From positions 62,001 to 126,000 of the forward strand of contig JAFUEZ010000003.1 of assembly GCA_017470115.1 (NCBI GenBank): a stretch of 64,000 nt of DNA, written 5' to 3'. This document shows, one piece after another, positions 48,452 through 57,763 of this stretch. Position numbers and translations under genes: made by a program. Below the pieces are notes generated by a model. It was not told where the DNA came from. It did not search any database and worked only from the letters and a program-made list of their open reading frames with translations. Numbering within the stretch: position 1 is the stretch's first letter; the number at the start of each line of letters is the position of its first letter. The DNA comes from Bacilli bacterium (lineage in GTDB: Bacteria; Bacillota_I; Bacilli_A; RFN20; CAG-826).

Positions 48452-51400
48452 ATGGAAAAGTATTATTTAAGTCAATCTGAACTAGGTATTTTGTTAGAGT
48501 GTTTAAATCCAACAACAAAATACAATTTGCCATCTTTAATGGAACTTGGTGAAAATCTTGATGTAAAAAAATTAAAAGAAGCAATTAATAAATTTGCTCA
48601 CGTTCATCCAGGAATTTTTACTATTCTTAGAAAAGATGATGAAGGTGGTTTTTATAAAGAATTTTTAGAAGAAGAAATTGATGTACCTTTAATTGAATTA
48701 GAGAAAATTGATAAAAAATCTTTAGTAAGGGAATTTGAATTATTTGGTTCTCATCTCTATCGTTTTGAGATCTTAAAAGTTAAAAATATTTATTATTTAT
48801 TCTTTGATTTCCATCACATTATAGCTGATGGCGGATCAATAAAATTATTTATTGATTCTCTTGAAACACTATATAAAAATGGTGAAATTCAAAACGAAAA
48901 ACAAAACGCATTTGAATACGGAAATTTTGAAAAAACCCTGCAGAACTCCACTGAATTTAAAAAAGCAGAGGCATATTACAAGGAAAAATATAGTGGAATT
49001 GATGCTGAATCAACTATAGTTGAAGATGTAAAAGAAGAAAAAATTTCACATAAAACAATTAGAAAAGAGTTAAAAGTTTCTGCTGAGGAAGTTAAGAAAT
49101 TTACTAAAAAAGAAGGCATCAAAACTAGTGCATATTTTATCAGTGCTTTCTTATTCTTACTTAGCAAAGTTAATATGGATAAAGAAGCAATTATTGCAAC
49201 AATACATAACGGGAGAAGCGAAGAACTTAAAAATACATTTGGTATGTTTGTTAGAACTTTCCCTCTTTATATCAATTTTGAAGGCATTAATGATTCAAAA
49301 GAAATGCTTCATAAAGTAAATGAAGAATTGACTCATAATGTAGAAAACGATTTGTACTCATTCTCTCAAGTTGTTTCAAATTTAGGCGTAAATCCTGAAA
49401 TCTTATTTGCTTATCAAGGCGATTACATGTTTAAAACTAACTTCTTGGGTAAGGAAGTTGTTGCTGAACAACTTGAAGAAAAAGATGGGAAAGGAATCAT
49501 GTCAATTGAAGTCCATCGCTATAACGATAAATTCCAAATTTGGTTTGAATATCGTAGTGACTTGTATTTAGACAGTTCAATCAATCAATTAATCGATTTA
49601 TATGACATCACCCTTGAAAAATTACTTGATTCACCAATCGCATTAAATGAATTTGATCTTTTAGATGATCATCAACTAGAAGTTTTGGATAGCTTTAATG
49701 ATGTAGATATATCAGAAGTTGAACTCGATAAAATGGTTTTAGATAAATTCGACTACTGGCTAGAAAAAGAACCAAACAAAGAATTGGTTATTTTCAAAGA
49801 TAGAAGATATACCTACAAGCAAGTTGATCTTATTTCAAATAGAATCGCAAATGAGTTAGTAAAACTTGGTGTAAAAGCTGAAGATAAAGTTTCAATTTTG
49901 ATTTCAAAGAGCGAATTCGTTGTTATTGCTTCCTTAGGCGTTATTAAATCCTGTGCAGCTTATCAACCACTTGATGTATCTTACCCAAAAGAAAGATTAA
50001 ATTTCATGGTCAAAGATGCTGCAAGTAAAGTCGTCATTGCTGAAAGACAATACATTGATTTACTTGATGAATATAAAGGCCCAGTTATTTATCTTGATGA
50101 ATTGGATAAATTAAAAGATGAATCTCGACCAATAAATAGACCAAAACCAAGCGATCTTTTCATCATGCTTTATACATCTGGATCAACAGGTGTACCAAAA
50201 GGAGTTATGCTTGAACACCACAATATTATGTCGGCTTGTGGAGTTGATATTAAATTTAGAAATCTTCAACACGATGCTCATGTAAGCGCCTATGCTTCAT
50301 ATGGATTTGATGCTGATATGTTTGATTTATATCCAACAATTTGTGTTGGTGGCACAATCTATATTATTCCTGAAGAGATGCGTTTAGATTTGATTGAGTT
50401 AAATAAATATTTGAACGAAAACAGGATAACTGACGCATTTTTCACAACTCAAGTTGGAAGACAACTTGTTAGTGAACTTAGTTTTGAAACAATTAGAACT
50501 ATATCAGTTGGAGGCGAAAAACTTGTCCCAATTAACCCTCCAAAAAATTACAAATTATACAATTTATATGGCCCAACTGAAGGCACAATTTATTGTTCAG
50601 GATTTATAGTTGATAAGCTCTATCATAGAATTCCAATCGGTCACGCTTTAAAAGATTATAAATTCTATGTTTTAGATGAGAACAAGAAACGTGTACCTTA
50701 TTTAGTTAAGGGGGAATTATATATTTCAGGTCCTCAAGTCTCTAGAGGTTATTTAAATAGAGATGAAGAAAATAAAAAAGCATTCTTAACAAACCCATTT
50801 GATAAAGATCCTGTTTTCCATAATCTTTATAAAACGGGTGATATTGTTAGATTCTTGCCAAATGGAGAAATCGATTTTATTGGAAGAAAAGATTTCCAAG
50901 TCAAACTCAGAGGATTTAGAGTTGAACTTTCTGAAGTCGAACAAATTATTAGAGAATATCCTGATATTAAGGATGCAACCGTAAAAGATTTTGCTGATCC
51001 TGCTGGAGTCAAATATATTGTTGGTTATATTGTTAGTGATAAAAAGATTGACATTGATGACTTAAAAGCCTTCATCAAGAGCAAGAAACCTCCATATATG
51101 GTTCCTCCTTACATCATGCAACTTGAAAGTATTCCATTAAACCAAAACCAAAAAGTTAATAAGAAAGCTTTACCAGTTCCTGAATTAAAGGTTGAAGAAG
51201 TTGTTGCTCCATCAAACGAAGATGAACAAAAGATTTTTGACATTATGAAAGATATTTTAGGTCACTCATCATTTGGTGTTACAACAGATATTTATGAAGC
51301 TGGTTTAACTTCGATTTCATCAATTACTTTAACGGTTAGATTATCAAAAGCTTTCAATAAACAAATTACAAATCAAGATTTGAGTTCAAATCCAACAATT

Positions 51401-54400
51401 CGTGATTTAGCTGTTCTTTTAAATAATAAAGAAGATGAAAAAACTTATGAAATTCGTGAAGAATATCCATTAACAAAGACTCAAGAAGGAATTTTTATTG
51501 AATCAATTGCTAAACCAGGAAGCACAAATTACAACATTCCATTATTATTTAAAATTGATAAATCAATCGATTTAAATAAACTTAAAGAAAGCGTTATTAA
51601 AGCAATAAAAGCGCACACTTATCTACTTTTGAATCTTGCAATGGATGATGATGGAAACATTAAAGCTTTAAGAAAAGATGAAGAACCAAAAGTTGAAATC
51701 TTAAAGGTTGATAAACTCGACAAGGCCTCTTTAGTTAGACCATTTGAAATTGTTGGTGGTTCTTTATATCGAGCTGAAATTTATGAAACTAAAAAAGATA
51801 ATTATCTTTTCTTAGATTTCCACCACATAATTTGCGATGGTACTAGTGAAGTAATAATCTTAAATGACATCAATAAAGCATATTCAGGTGAAGAAATCGA
51901 AAAAGAAGAATTCACTGGTTTTGAACTTGCATTAGAAGAACAAGATAAACGCGCTTCAAATCAATATGAAGAAGCAAAGAATTATTATTCTTCATTATTA
52001 AAAGATGTTGAAGAAGGTTATTTATTAAAGAAAGATTTAAAGACAAAAGATGAAGCAAAACTTCACGTCGACGATATTTATTCTTCCTTGGATGTTGATG
52101 TAATTAAATCATTCGCTTCTAAAAACGGATTAACATTAAATGCGATAACCAACTTTGTTTTTGGCTTTACATTCTCTAAATTTATTTATAAAGAAGATGC
52201 ACTTTTTGTCACGATTTATAATGGCAGAAACAGTTCAAAAACAATGAATACTGTCTCAATGATGGTTAAAACACTACCTGTTTATATTAAATATAAAGAA
52301 GAAGATGAGATCATTCCTTTACTTGAATCCGTAAAGAAACAATTAGAAAATTCTGAATTGAATGATATTTATTCTTTCCAAGAAATCGCTTCAACATTTA
52401 ATATTACAAGCGATGTAATGTTTGCATATCAAGGTGATTTATTTACATTTGATACAATTGCAAATAAAAAAGCAGAATCAGTTATTTTAGATTCTGATGA
52501 TGCAAAATCACTCTTCTCATTAGATGTATTTATTGAAGATAATAAATTCAAATTACATTTTGAATACGATGAATCTCAATATGGCGTTGAAACAATTAAA
52601 TCATTTGCTCGTTTATTTGAATTGGTATTAGAAGAAGTGAGCAAAAAGAAATATATTCATGAAATTAATTGTTTACCTGAAGAAGATAAAAAATTATACG
52701 AAAAATTCAATCAAACTTATGTCGAGCCATCAAATAAAGTTTATAGCAAGCTTGTTGAAGAAATGGTTGAAAAATATCCAGACAATTTAGCTGTTGCAGG
52801 AAAAGATGGTGAATATACATATCAAAAGTTTAACGAAGCAGCAAACAAAATTGCTCATGCTTTGCTTGATAATAAAGTAGAATTAGGCGATAGAGTTATT
52901 ATGCTCATGCCAAGAAGAGCAAGTGCTTATATCGTCAGAGAAGGTATTTTAAAATCTGGTGGGGCATTTGTTGCTATCGATCCAAAATATCCAGATGATA
53001 GAGTTGAATACATTATTACCGATAGTGATTCAAAAGTTTTGATCACTACAAAAGAAATCGAAGAAGATAAAAAAGAGCTTTTAAAGAAAACTGGAATCAA
53101 GGTTTTACGAATCGAAGAGATTTTAGAATCTAAGAAAATTAGTAATCCAAATGTTGATATTCCAATGTCGTCTTTAGCTTATATTATTTACACTTCTGGC
53201 AGTACTGGAAAACCAAAAGGAGTGATGATTTCTCACAAAAACCTTGCTAATTACGTATTAAATGGCTCAAATTTAGCAACTAGAGAATATCGTATCATCA
53301 AAGGAAAAGTCTCATCTTGCTCATTTGCTTCCTTTGCTTTTGATGCTTCTTTACAAGAAGAATGTGTTGTTTTATCTCATGGCTATCAAGCTGTAATTGC
53401 AAGTGAAGAAGAAATTGAAAATCCATTATTACTTTCTGAAACACTTAAAAAATATGGCGTTAATATTATGTTCTTAACTCCTTCATATGTTTCAAATGTT
53501 TTAGATACACCTGAATTCTTAGAAGCTTTGAAGAATTTCCAAGTTCTTGATATGGGTGCAGAAGCAGTTCCTTATGAACTAGTTGAAAGAATTAGAAAGT
53601 TAGGAATTAATTGTTTAATTGATAATGGTTATGGACCAACTGAAACAACAATCACATCATCAATGACATTTATTGAAGATAAATATGTCACGATTGGAAC
53701 ACCTGTTGCTAATACAAAATATTATATTTTGGATAAAGCAGGACATGTCCTTCCAATTAATGCAATTGGAGATTTAACAATTGCTGGAGATAGTGTTGGT
53801 ATTGGTTATTACAAATTAGAAGAAAAGACCAAAGCAGCTTTCATAGAAGTAAATGGCGAACGTGCTTATAGAAGTGGTGATCTTGCAAGAGTTAATAGCG
53901 AAGGCAACACAGAATTCTTTGGCCGATTAGATAATCAAATTAAACTTCATGGTTTAAGAATTGAATTAGATGAAATTGAAAAAGTTTGTAATTCGCATCC
54001 AGATGTCACAAGATGTATTGTTTTGGTTAAAAATAACGCAATTGATGGCGATTATCTTGCTTTATATTACACAGCAAGTAAAGAATTAAGCAAAGAGGAA
54101 TTAACTGCGTTTATGGCAAAATCATTAACGCCATATATGATCCCTAAAGCCATGATGCAACTCGAAAAAATTCCACTTACACCAAATGGAAAAATTGATA
54201 AGAAAGCATTACCAGAAATTACAACAACTTCATCAAATAAAGAGAAAAAAGCTCCACGAAATGCCGCTGAAAAAGCAATCTGTAACATTTTTGCTAAAGC
54301 ACTCGGCTTAGAAAGTGTTGGAGTTGATGAAGATTTCTTTGAACTTGGTGGAACTTCATTAAGTGCATCAAAAGTTGCAATGTTGGCTTTAAAAGAAGGC

Positions 54401-55684
54401 TTACCAATTGCTTATAAAGATGTTTTTGATAATTCAACAGCAGAAGAATTGGCTGCTTTAGTTAATAAAGATCAACCAGTTGTTGAAAAAGTCAAAGAAA
54501 AAGAAGTTGAAGAAAGTAAATTCCCTGCTTTAGAGAAGAATAAGGTTGAATTTGTTGATGAAATCCATAAAGAAAAAGATTTAGGTACTGTTTTACTTGC
54601 TGGAGCAACTGGATTCTTAGGCATCCACATCTTAAAAGAATTAATTGATGAACATGTCGAAACATATATTTTAGTTAGAAGTAAACATATCTCATTAAAT
54701 AGTAGAATGTCGCTTTTACTTGAATATTATTTTGATAATCCATTTGAAGAAGAACTTAATTCTTATATTCATATTATTGAAGGCGATATCGCTGATGAAG
54801 ATTTGAAGGCAAAATTAAAAGATATCAAATTTAATACTTTGATTAATGCTGCAGCTATTGTCAAACATTTCTCAAATGACGATATTATCGAAAGAATTAA
54901 TGTTGGTGGAGTTAAAAATCTCATTGATATTGCTTTAGAACATAAAGCTAGAATGATTCAAATTTCTACTTTATCTGTTGCTGGAGAAAATATTGATAAT
55001 AAATTCCCAGAACATTTCCGTATGAAAGAATATCAACTCGATATTGGACAAGATATTTCAAATAAATACATCAATTCCAAATTTAATGGCGAAGCAGCAA
55101 TGCTTGAAGCAATCCATGATAAAGGATTAGATGGAAAAATCATTAGAGTTGGCAATTTGATGAGTAGACAAAGCGATGGTGAATTCCAAGTTAATTCGAT
55201 TACTAACGGCTTTATGCGTGGATTAAGAGGATATTATGCACTTGGTAAATTCCCAATTTCATCTTTAGATGAAACAACTGATTTCTCACCAATTGATGAA
55301 GTAGCAAAAACAATTTTAGTTTTAGCAACAGCTCCAAAAGAATTCACTGTATTCCATAGCGCAAATTCACATCCTGTTGAAATGGGTGATGTCATTGAAG
55401 CGATGAATGAATGTGGTTTACACATTGATAACGTTAAAGATGAAGAATTCATGGATGCAGTTTTTGAAGCAACAAATGATGAAGAAAAGAGTAAGAAAGT
55501 ATCTGCATTAATTACTTATACAAGTAAAGATAACCATTCACATTCTTACATTTTGACTGATAATAGTTTCTCAATCAAAGCACTATATCGTTTAGGATAT
55601 AAGTGGCCAATTACCGATAAAGAGTATTTAATTAAAGCTATTAAATCTTTAATTTCACTTGAATTCTTTGAAAGGGACGATTAA
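48452..55684 (+). CDS. Two-module non-ribosomal peptide synthetase with terminal reductase (C-A-T-C-A-T-R)
   Basis: A 2,410-residue synthetase expected to release a dipeptide as an aldehyde or alcohol. C1 has HHIIADG at 121-127. A1 has YTSGSTG from 574, YGPTEG at 706-711 and a final NQKVNKKALP lysine. T1 carries the pantetheine site Ser954 in GLTS. C2 has HHIICDG at 1124-1130. A2 has YTSGSTG from 1580 and YGPTET at 1727-1732. T2 carries Ser1969 in ELGGTS. The reductase has GATGFLG at 2051-2057 and catalytic YINSK at 2206-2210. A C domain in the loading position suggests N-acylation. There is no epimerase or thioesterase. It overlaps the MATE gene by one base (TAATG). Confidence 0.96.
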   Translation: MEKYYLSQSELGILLECLNPTTKYNLPSLMELGENLDVKKLKEAINKFAHVHPGIFTILRKDDEGGFYKEFLEEEIDVPLIELEKIDKKSLVREFELFGSHLYRFEILKVKNIYYLFFDFHHIIADGGSIKLFIDSLETLYKNGEIQNEKQNAFEYGNFEKTLQNSTEFKKAEAYYKEKYSGIDAESTIVEDVKEEKISHKTIRKELKVSAEEVKKFTKKEGIKTSAYFISAFLFLLSKVNMDKEAIIATIHNGRSEELKNTFGMFVRTFPLYINFEGINDSKEMLHKVNEELTHNVENDLYSFSQVVSNLGVNPEILFAYQGDYMFKTNFLGKEVVAEQLEEKDGKGIMSIEVHRYNDKFQIWFEYRSDLYLDSSINQLIDLYDITLEKLLDSPIALNEFDLLDDHQLEVLDSFNDVDISEVELDKMVLDKFDYWLEKEPNKELVIFKDRRYTYKQVDLISNRIANELVKLGVKAEDKVSILISKSEFVVIASLGVIKSCAAYQPLDVSYPKERLNFMVKDAASKVVIAERQYIDLLDEYKGPVIYLDELDKLKDESRPINRPKPSDLFIMLYTSGSTGVPKGVMLEHHNIMSACGVDIKFRNLQHDAHVSAYASYGFDADMFDLYPTICVGGTIYIIPEEMRLDLIELNKYLNENRITDAFFTTQVGRQLVSELSFETIRTISVGGEKLVPINPPKNYKLYNLYGPTEGTIYCSGFIVDKLYHRIPIGHALKDYKFYVLDENKKRVPYLVKGELYISGPQVSRGYLNRDEENKKAFLTNPFDKDPVFHNLYKTGDIVRFLPNGEIDFIGRKDFQVKLRGFRVELSEVEQIIREYPDIKDATVKDFADPAGVKYIVGYIVSDKKIDIDDLKAFIKSKKPPYMVPPYIMQLESIPLNQNQKVNKKALPVPELKVEEVVAPSNEDEQKIFDIMKDILGHSSFGVTTDIYEAGLTSISSITLTVRLSKAFNKQITNQDLSSNPTIRDLAVLLNNKEDEKTYEIREEYPLTKTQEGIFIESIAKPGSTNYNIPLLFKIDKSIDLNKLKESVIKAIKAHTYLLLNLAMDDDGNIKALRKDEEPKVEILKVDKLDKASLVRPFEIVGGSLYRAEIYETKKDNYLFLDFHHIICDGTSEVIILNDINKAYSGEEIEKEEFTGFELALEEQDKRASNQYEEAKNYYSSLLKDVEEGYLLKKDLKTKDEAKLHVDDIYSSLDVDVIKSFASKNGLTLNAITNFVFGFTFSKFIYKEDALFVTIYNGRNSSKTMNTVSMMVKTLPVYIKYKEEDEIIPLLESVKKQLENSELNDIYSFQEIASTFNITSDVMFAYQGDLFTFDTIANKKAESVILDSDDAKSLFSLDVFIEDNKFKLHFEYDESQYGVETIKSFARLFELVLEEVSKKKYIHEINCLPEEDKKLYEKFNQTYVEPSNKVYSKLVEEMVEKYPDNLAVAGKDGEYTYQKFNEAANKIAHALLDNKVELGDRVIMLMPRRASAYIVREGILKSGGAFVAIDPKYPDDRVEYIITDSDSKVLITTKEIEEDKKELLKKTGIKVLRIEEILESKKISNPNVDIPMSSLAYIIYTSGSTGKPKGVMISHKNLANYVLNGSNLATREYRIIKGKVSSCSFASFAFDASLQEECVVLSHGYQAVIASEEEIENPLLLSETLKKYGVNIMFLTPSYVSNVLDTPEFLEALKNFQVLDMGAEAVPYELVERIRKLGINCLIDNGYGPTETTITSSMTFIEDKYVTIGTPVANTKYYILDKAGHVLPINAIGDLTIAGDSVGIGYYKLEEKTKAAFIEVNGERAYRSGDLARVNSEGNTEFFGRLDNQIKLHGLRIELDEIEKVCNSHPDVTRCIVLVKNNAIDGDYLALYYTASKELSKEELTAFMAKSLTPYMIPKAMMQLEKIPLTPNGKIDKKALPEITTTSSNKEKKAPRNAAEKAICNIFAKALGLESVGVDEDFFELGGTSLSASKVAMLALKEGLPIAYKDVFDNSTAEELAALVNKDQPVVEKVKEKEVEESKFPALEKNKVEFVDEIHKEKDLGTVLLAGATGFLGIHILKELIDEHVETYILVRSKHISLNSRMSLLLEYYFDNPFEEELNSYIHIIEGDIADEDLKAKLKDIKFNTLINAAAIVKHFSNDDIIERINVGGVKNLIDIALEHKARMIQISTLSVAGENIDNKFPEHFRMKEYQLDIGQDISNKYINSKFNGEAAMLEAIHDKGLDGKIIRVGNLMSRQSDGEFQVNSITNGFMRGLRGYYALGKFPISSLDETTDFSPIDEVAKTILVLATAPKEFTVFHSANSHPVEMGDVIEAMNECGLHIDNVKDEEFMDAVFEATNDEEKSKKVSALITYTSKDNHSHSYILTDNSFSIKALYRLGYKWPITDKEYLIKAIKSLISLEFFERDD

Positions 55685-57471
55685 TGCTAGAGCGTAATTC
55701 AAAATTGATGACAAAAAAGATGTTTCAATATTTGATTCCATCGATATTGATGATTTTTGCCATGCAATTTGGATCTCTTTTAGATGGAATTTTAGTTGGT
55801 AATTTTATTGGAAACGATGCTTTAAGCGCCTCTTCCCTTGTTTTACCGGTTTTATATGTCATCCAGTTACCAGGATTTGCTATTGGAACTGGAGGAGCGA
55901 TTGTTGTCGCAAATTTACTTGGTAAAAGAGAAGTAGCAAAAGCAAAAACTGCATTTACTTTATCAATGATAATAGCGGTAGGAGTTTCTTTATTATTTAC
56001 GATTCTTGCATTCTTTGTTTCTGAACCTCTTGCAGGATTATTTTGTCCAGAAGAATTTAAAGAATTAGGCAAGCAATATATATTTGGATATTTAGTAACT
56101 GATCCAATTGTCGGATTTAGTTTAGCTATTGCTTGTTTTATTAGTGTTGATAATAATCCACGTTTAGCATCGATTATGTATATTGTTGCTAATGCTGCAA
56201 AAGTAGGTAGTGAATTCTTATTTATTACGATGTTAACAGGTAGTGCAAAAATGCTTGGAGCAGCTTTATCAACAGGGGTTGGTTATTTAGTTGGTGATTT
56301 ATTAATCATTTTCTATATCAAGAGCAAAAAGAGATTATTATCGTTCTCTTTTAAATTTGATGCACCTAAAGAAATGCTACTAGACTCTTTAAAAGCATCT
56401 TCATCAACGGCTTTAAATTTAGCATTAACTGCAATTCAATTAGCAATTTGTTCAATATTTGTTTCTAAACTTATTGATCCTGCTTCAGTTGATATTTTAC
56501 TATTTGGTGTTTTATCAAATATGGTTTTCGTGTTTGATTTACTTTTAGGAGGAGTAATACAAGTAATACCAAATATTTGTGGGGTACTTTATGGAGAAAA
56601 AGATTATTATGGACTCAAAAAGATCACAAGATTAATTTATTTAATTAATGTCATTGTGACTTCTTTAATCATAATTGTTTTATTTATTTTCCCTCAATTT
56701 TATTGTCAAATTTTTGGTTTTGATGCATCAGTTGATCCAGAAAGAATTAGTTTATTCATTAGGATATTCATTTTTGCATTCATTCCTTATGAAATATCTA
56801 AATTTAATCAAATGTATTATCCTACCATCGAGAAGAATCTTCCTGCTTATGTAACCGTTGTTTGTAGAACATTAGTCTTGATGTTACCTTTATCAATTAT
56901 TCTTTTACATACACATGGATTACTTGGATATTTTGTAGGTCAACTTATCGCTGAAATAGGAACAGTTTTATTCACATATTTATTTATTTTCATTTATGGA
57001 AGAGTCAAAAAACTTAAAAAACAAGGAATATTCTTAATTCCTTCTTCAAAAGAAATAGATAAATATGATGTAACTGTAAATAATGATAAAAACAATGTCC
57101 CATTACTTTCTGAAGAAATCGAAAATTTTGCTTTAAAACACAATGTTTCTAAGCGTGATGCTTCAATGATTGCCTTAGGGGCAGAAGAGATGGTTTCAAA
57201 TATCATCGAATACGGATATAAGATTAAAAATCACCATTATTATATTGATGTCACACTAAGAATTATCGAAGATAAGATGGTTTTAACTATTAAAGATGAT
57301 GGGATGGTTTTTGATCCAACACAATATAAAGAAGATGAAGCTGAATTTTCAACTAGTGGCATCTTGTTAATTAGAAAAATAGTAGATAAAATTTCTTATA
57401 CAAGAGTTTTAAATACAAACAACACTTCAATAGAAATTTATTTAAAAGGAGTAAATGAAAATGAACATTAA
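55684..57471 (+). CDS. MATE-family exporter fused to an RsbW-like kinase/ATPase domain
   Basis: 595 residues. The first 445 or so form a 12-helix MATE/DinF exporter (LIPSILMIFAMQFGSLLDGILVGNFIGNDALSASSLVLPV). Residues about 475-592 are a GHKL ATPase of the anti-sigma-factor kinase type, with N box EEMVSNIIEYG (501-511), DDGMVFDP (538-545) and TSGILLIRKIVDKISY. The exporter presumably carries the NRPS product out, and the kinase domain faces the cytoplasm, where the STAS protein encoded next is a natural partner. The reading frame is continuous through both parts, so this is a true fusion. Confidence 0.92.
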   Translation: MLERNSKLMTKKMFQYLIPSILMIFAMQFGSLLDGILVGNFIGNDALSASSLVLPVLYVIQLPGFAIGTGGAIVVANLLGKREVAKAKTAFTLSMIIAVGVSLLFTILAFFVSEPLAGLFCPEEFKELGKQYIFGYLVTDPIVGFSLAIACFISVDNNPRLASIMYIVANAAKVGSEFLFITMLTGSAKMLGAALSTGVGYLVGDLLIIFYIKSKKRLLSFSFKFDAPKEMLLDSLKASSSTALNLALTAIQLAICSIFVSKLIDPASVDILLFGVLSNMVFVFDLLLGGVIQVIPNICGVLYGEKDYYGLKKITRLIYLINVIVTSLIIIVLFIFPQFYCQIFGFDASVDPERISLFIRIFIFAFIPYEISKFNQMYYPTIEKNLPAYVTVVCRTLVLMLPLSIILLHTHGLLGYFVGQLIAEIGTVLFTYLFIFIYGRVKKLKKQGIFLIPSSKEIDKYDVTVNNDKNNVPLLSEEIENFALKHNVSKRDASMIALGAEEMVSNIIEYGYKIKNHHYYIDVTLRIIEDKMVLTIKDDGMVFDPTQYKEDEAEFSTSGILLIRKIVDKISYTRVLNTNNTSIEIYLKGVNENEH

Positions 57472-57763
57472 TTCAAGAGTAGAAGGCAATACTTTATTTA
57501 TTGATTTAGAAGGTAGACTTGATACAGTTACTTCTCAACAACTTGCTGAATTGATTCCCCTTGAAAAAAGAAGAAACCTCGATATCGACTTCAATTTTGA
57601 AAAATTAGATTATGTTTCTTCAGCTGGTTTAAGAATACTTGTTTTATTCAAAAAAGAAGCTCAAGCCACAAATAACAAGATGGTAATTAGAAATATCAAC
57701 GAAGTTATCAAAGAAATCTTTACTGTTACTGGCTTTGATAAAATCTTAAAAATTGTTGAATAA
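57461..57763 (+). CDS. STAS-domain anti-sigma factor antagonist
   Basis: A 100-residue single STAS domain of the SpoIIAA/RsbV type. The ATG at 57461 is 9 bases from AAGGAG; an ATG at 57455 is only 3 bases away and is less likely. The phosphorylatable serine is Ser53 or Ser54 in LDYVSSAGLRIL. It overlaps the end of the MATE-kinase gene and shares one base with the phosphatase gene. Expected cycle: phosphorylated by one of the RsbW-like domains and dephosphorylated by the downstream SpoIIE-type phosphatase. Confidence 0.9.
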   Translation: MNINSRVEGNTLFIDLEGRLDTVTSQQLAELIPLEKRRNLDIDFNFEKLDYVSSAGLRILVLFKKEAQATNNKMVIRNINEVIKEIFTVTGFDKILKIVE

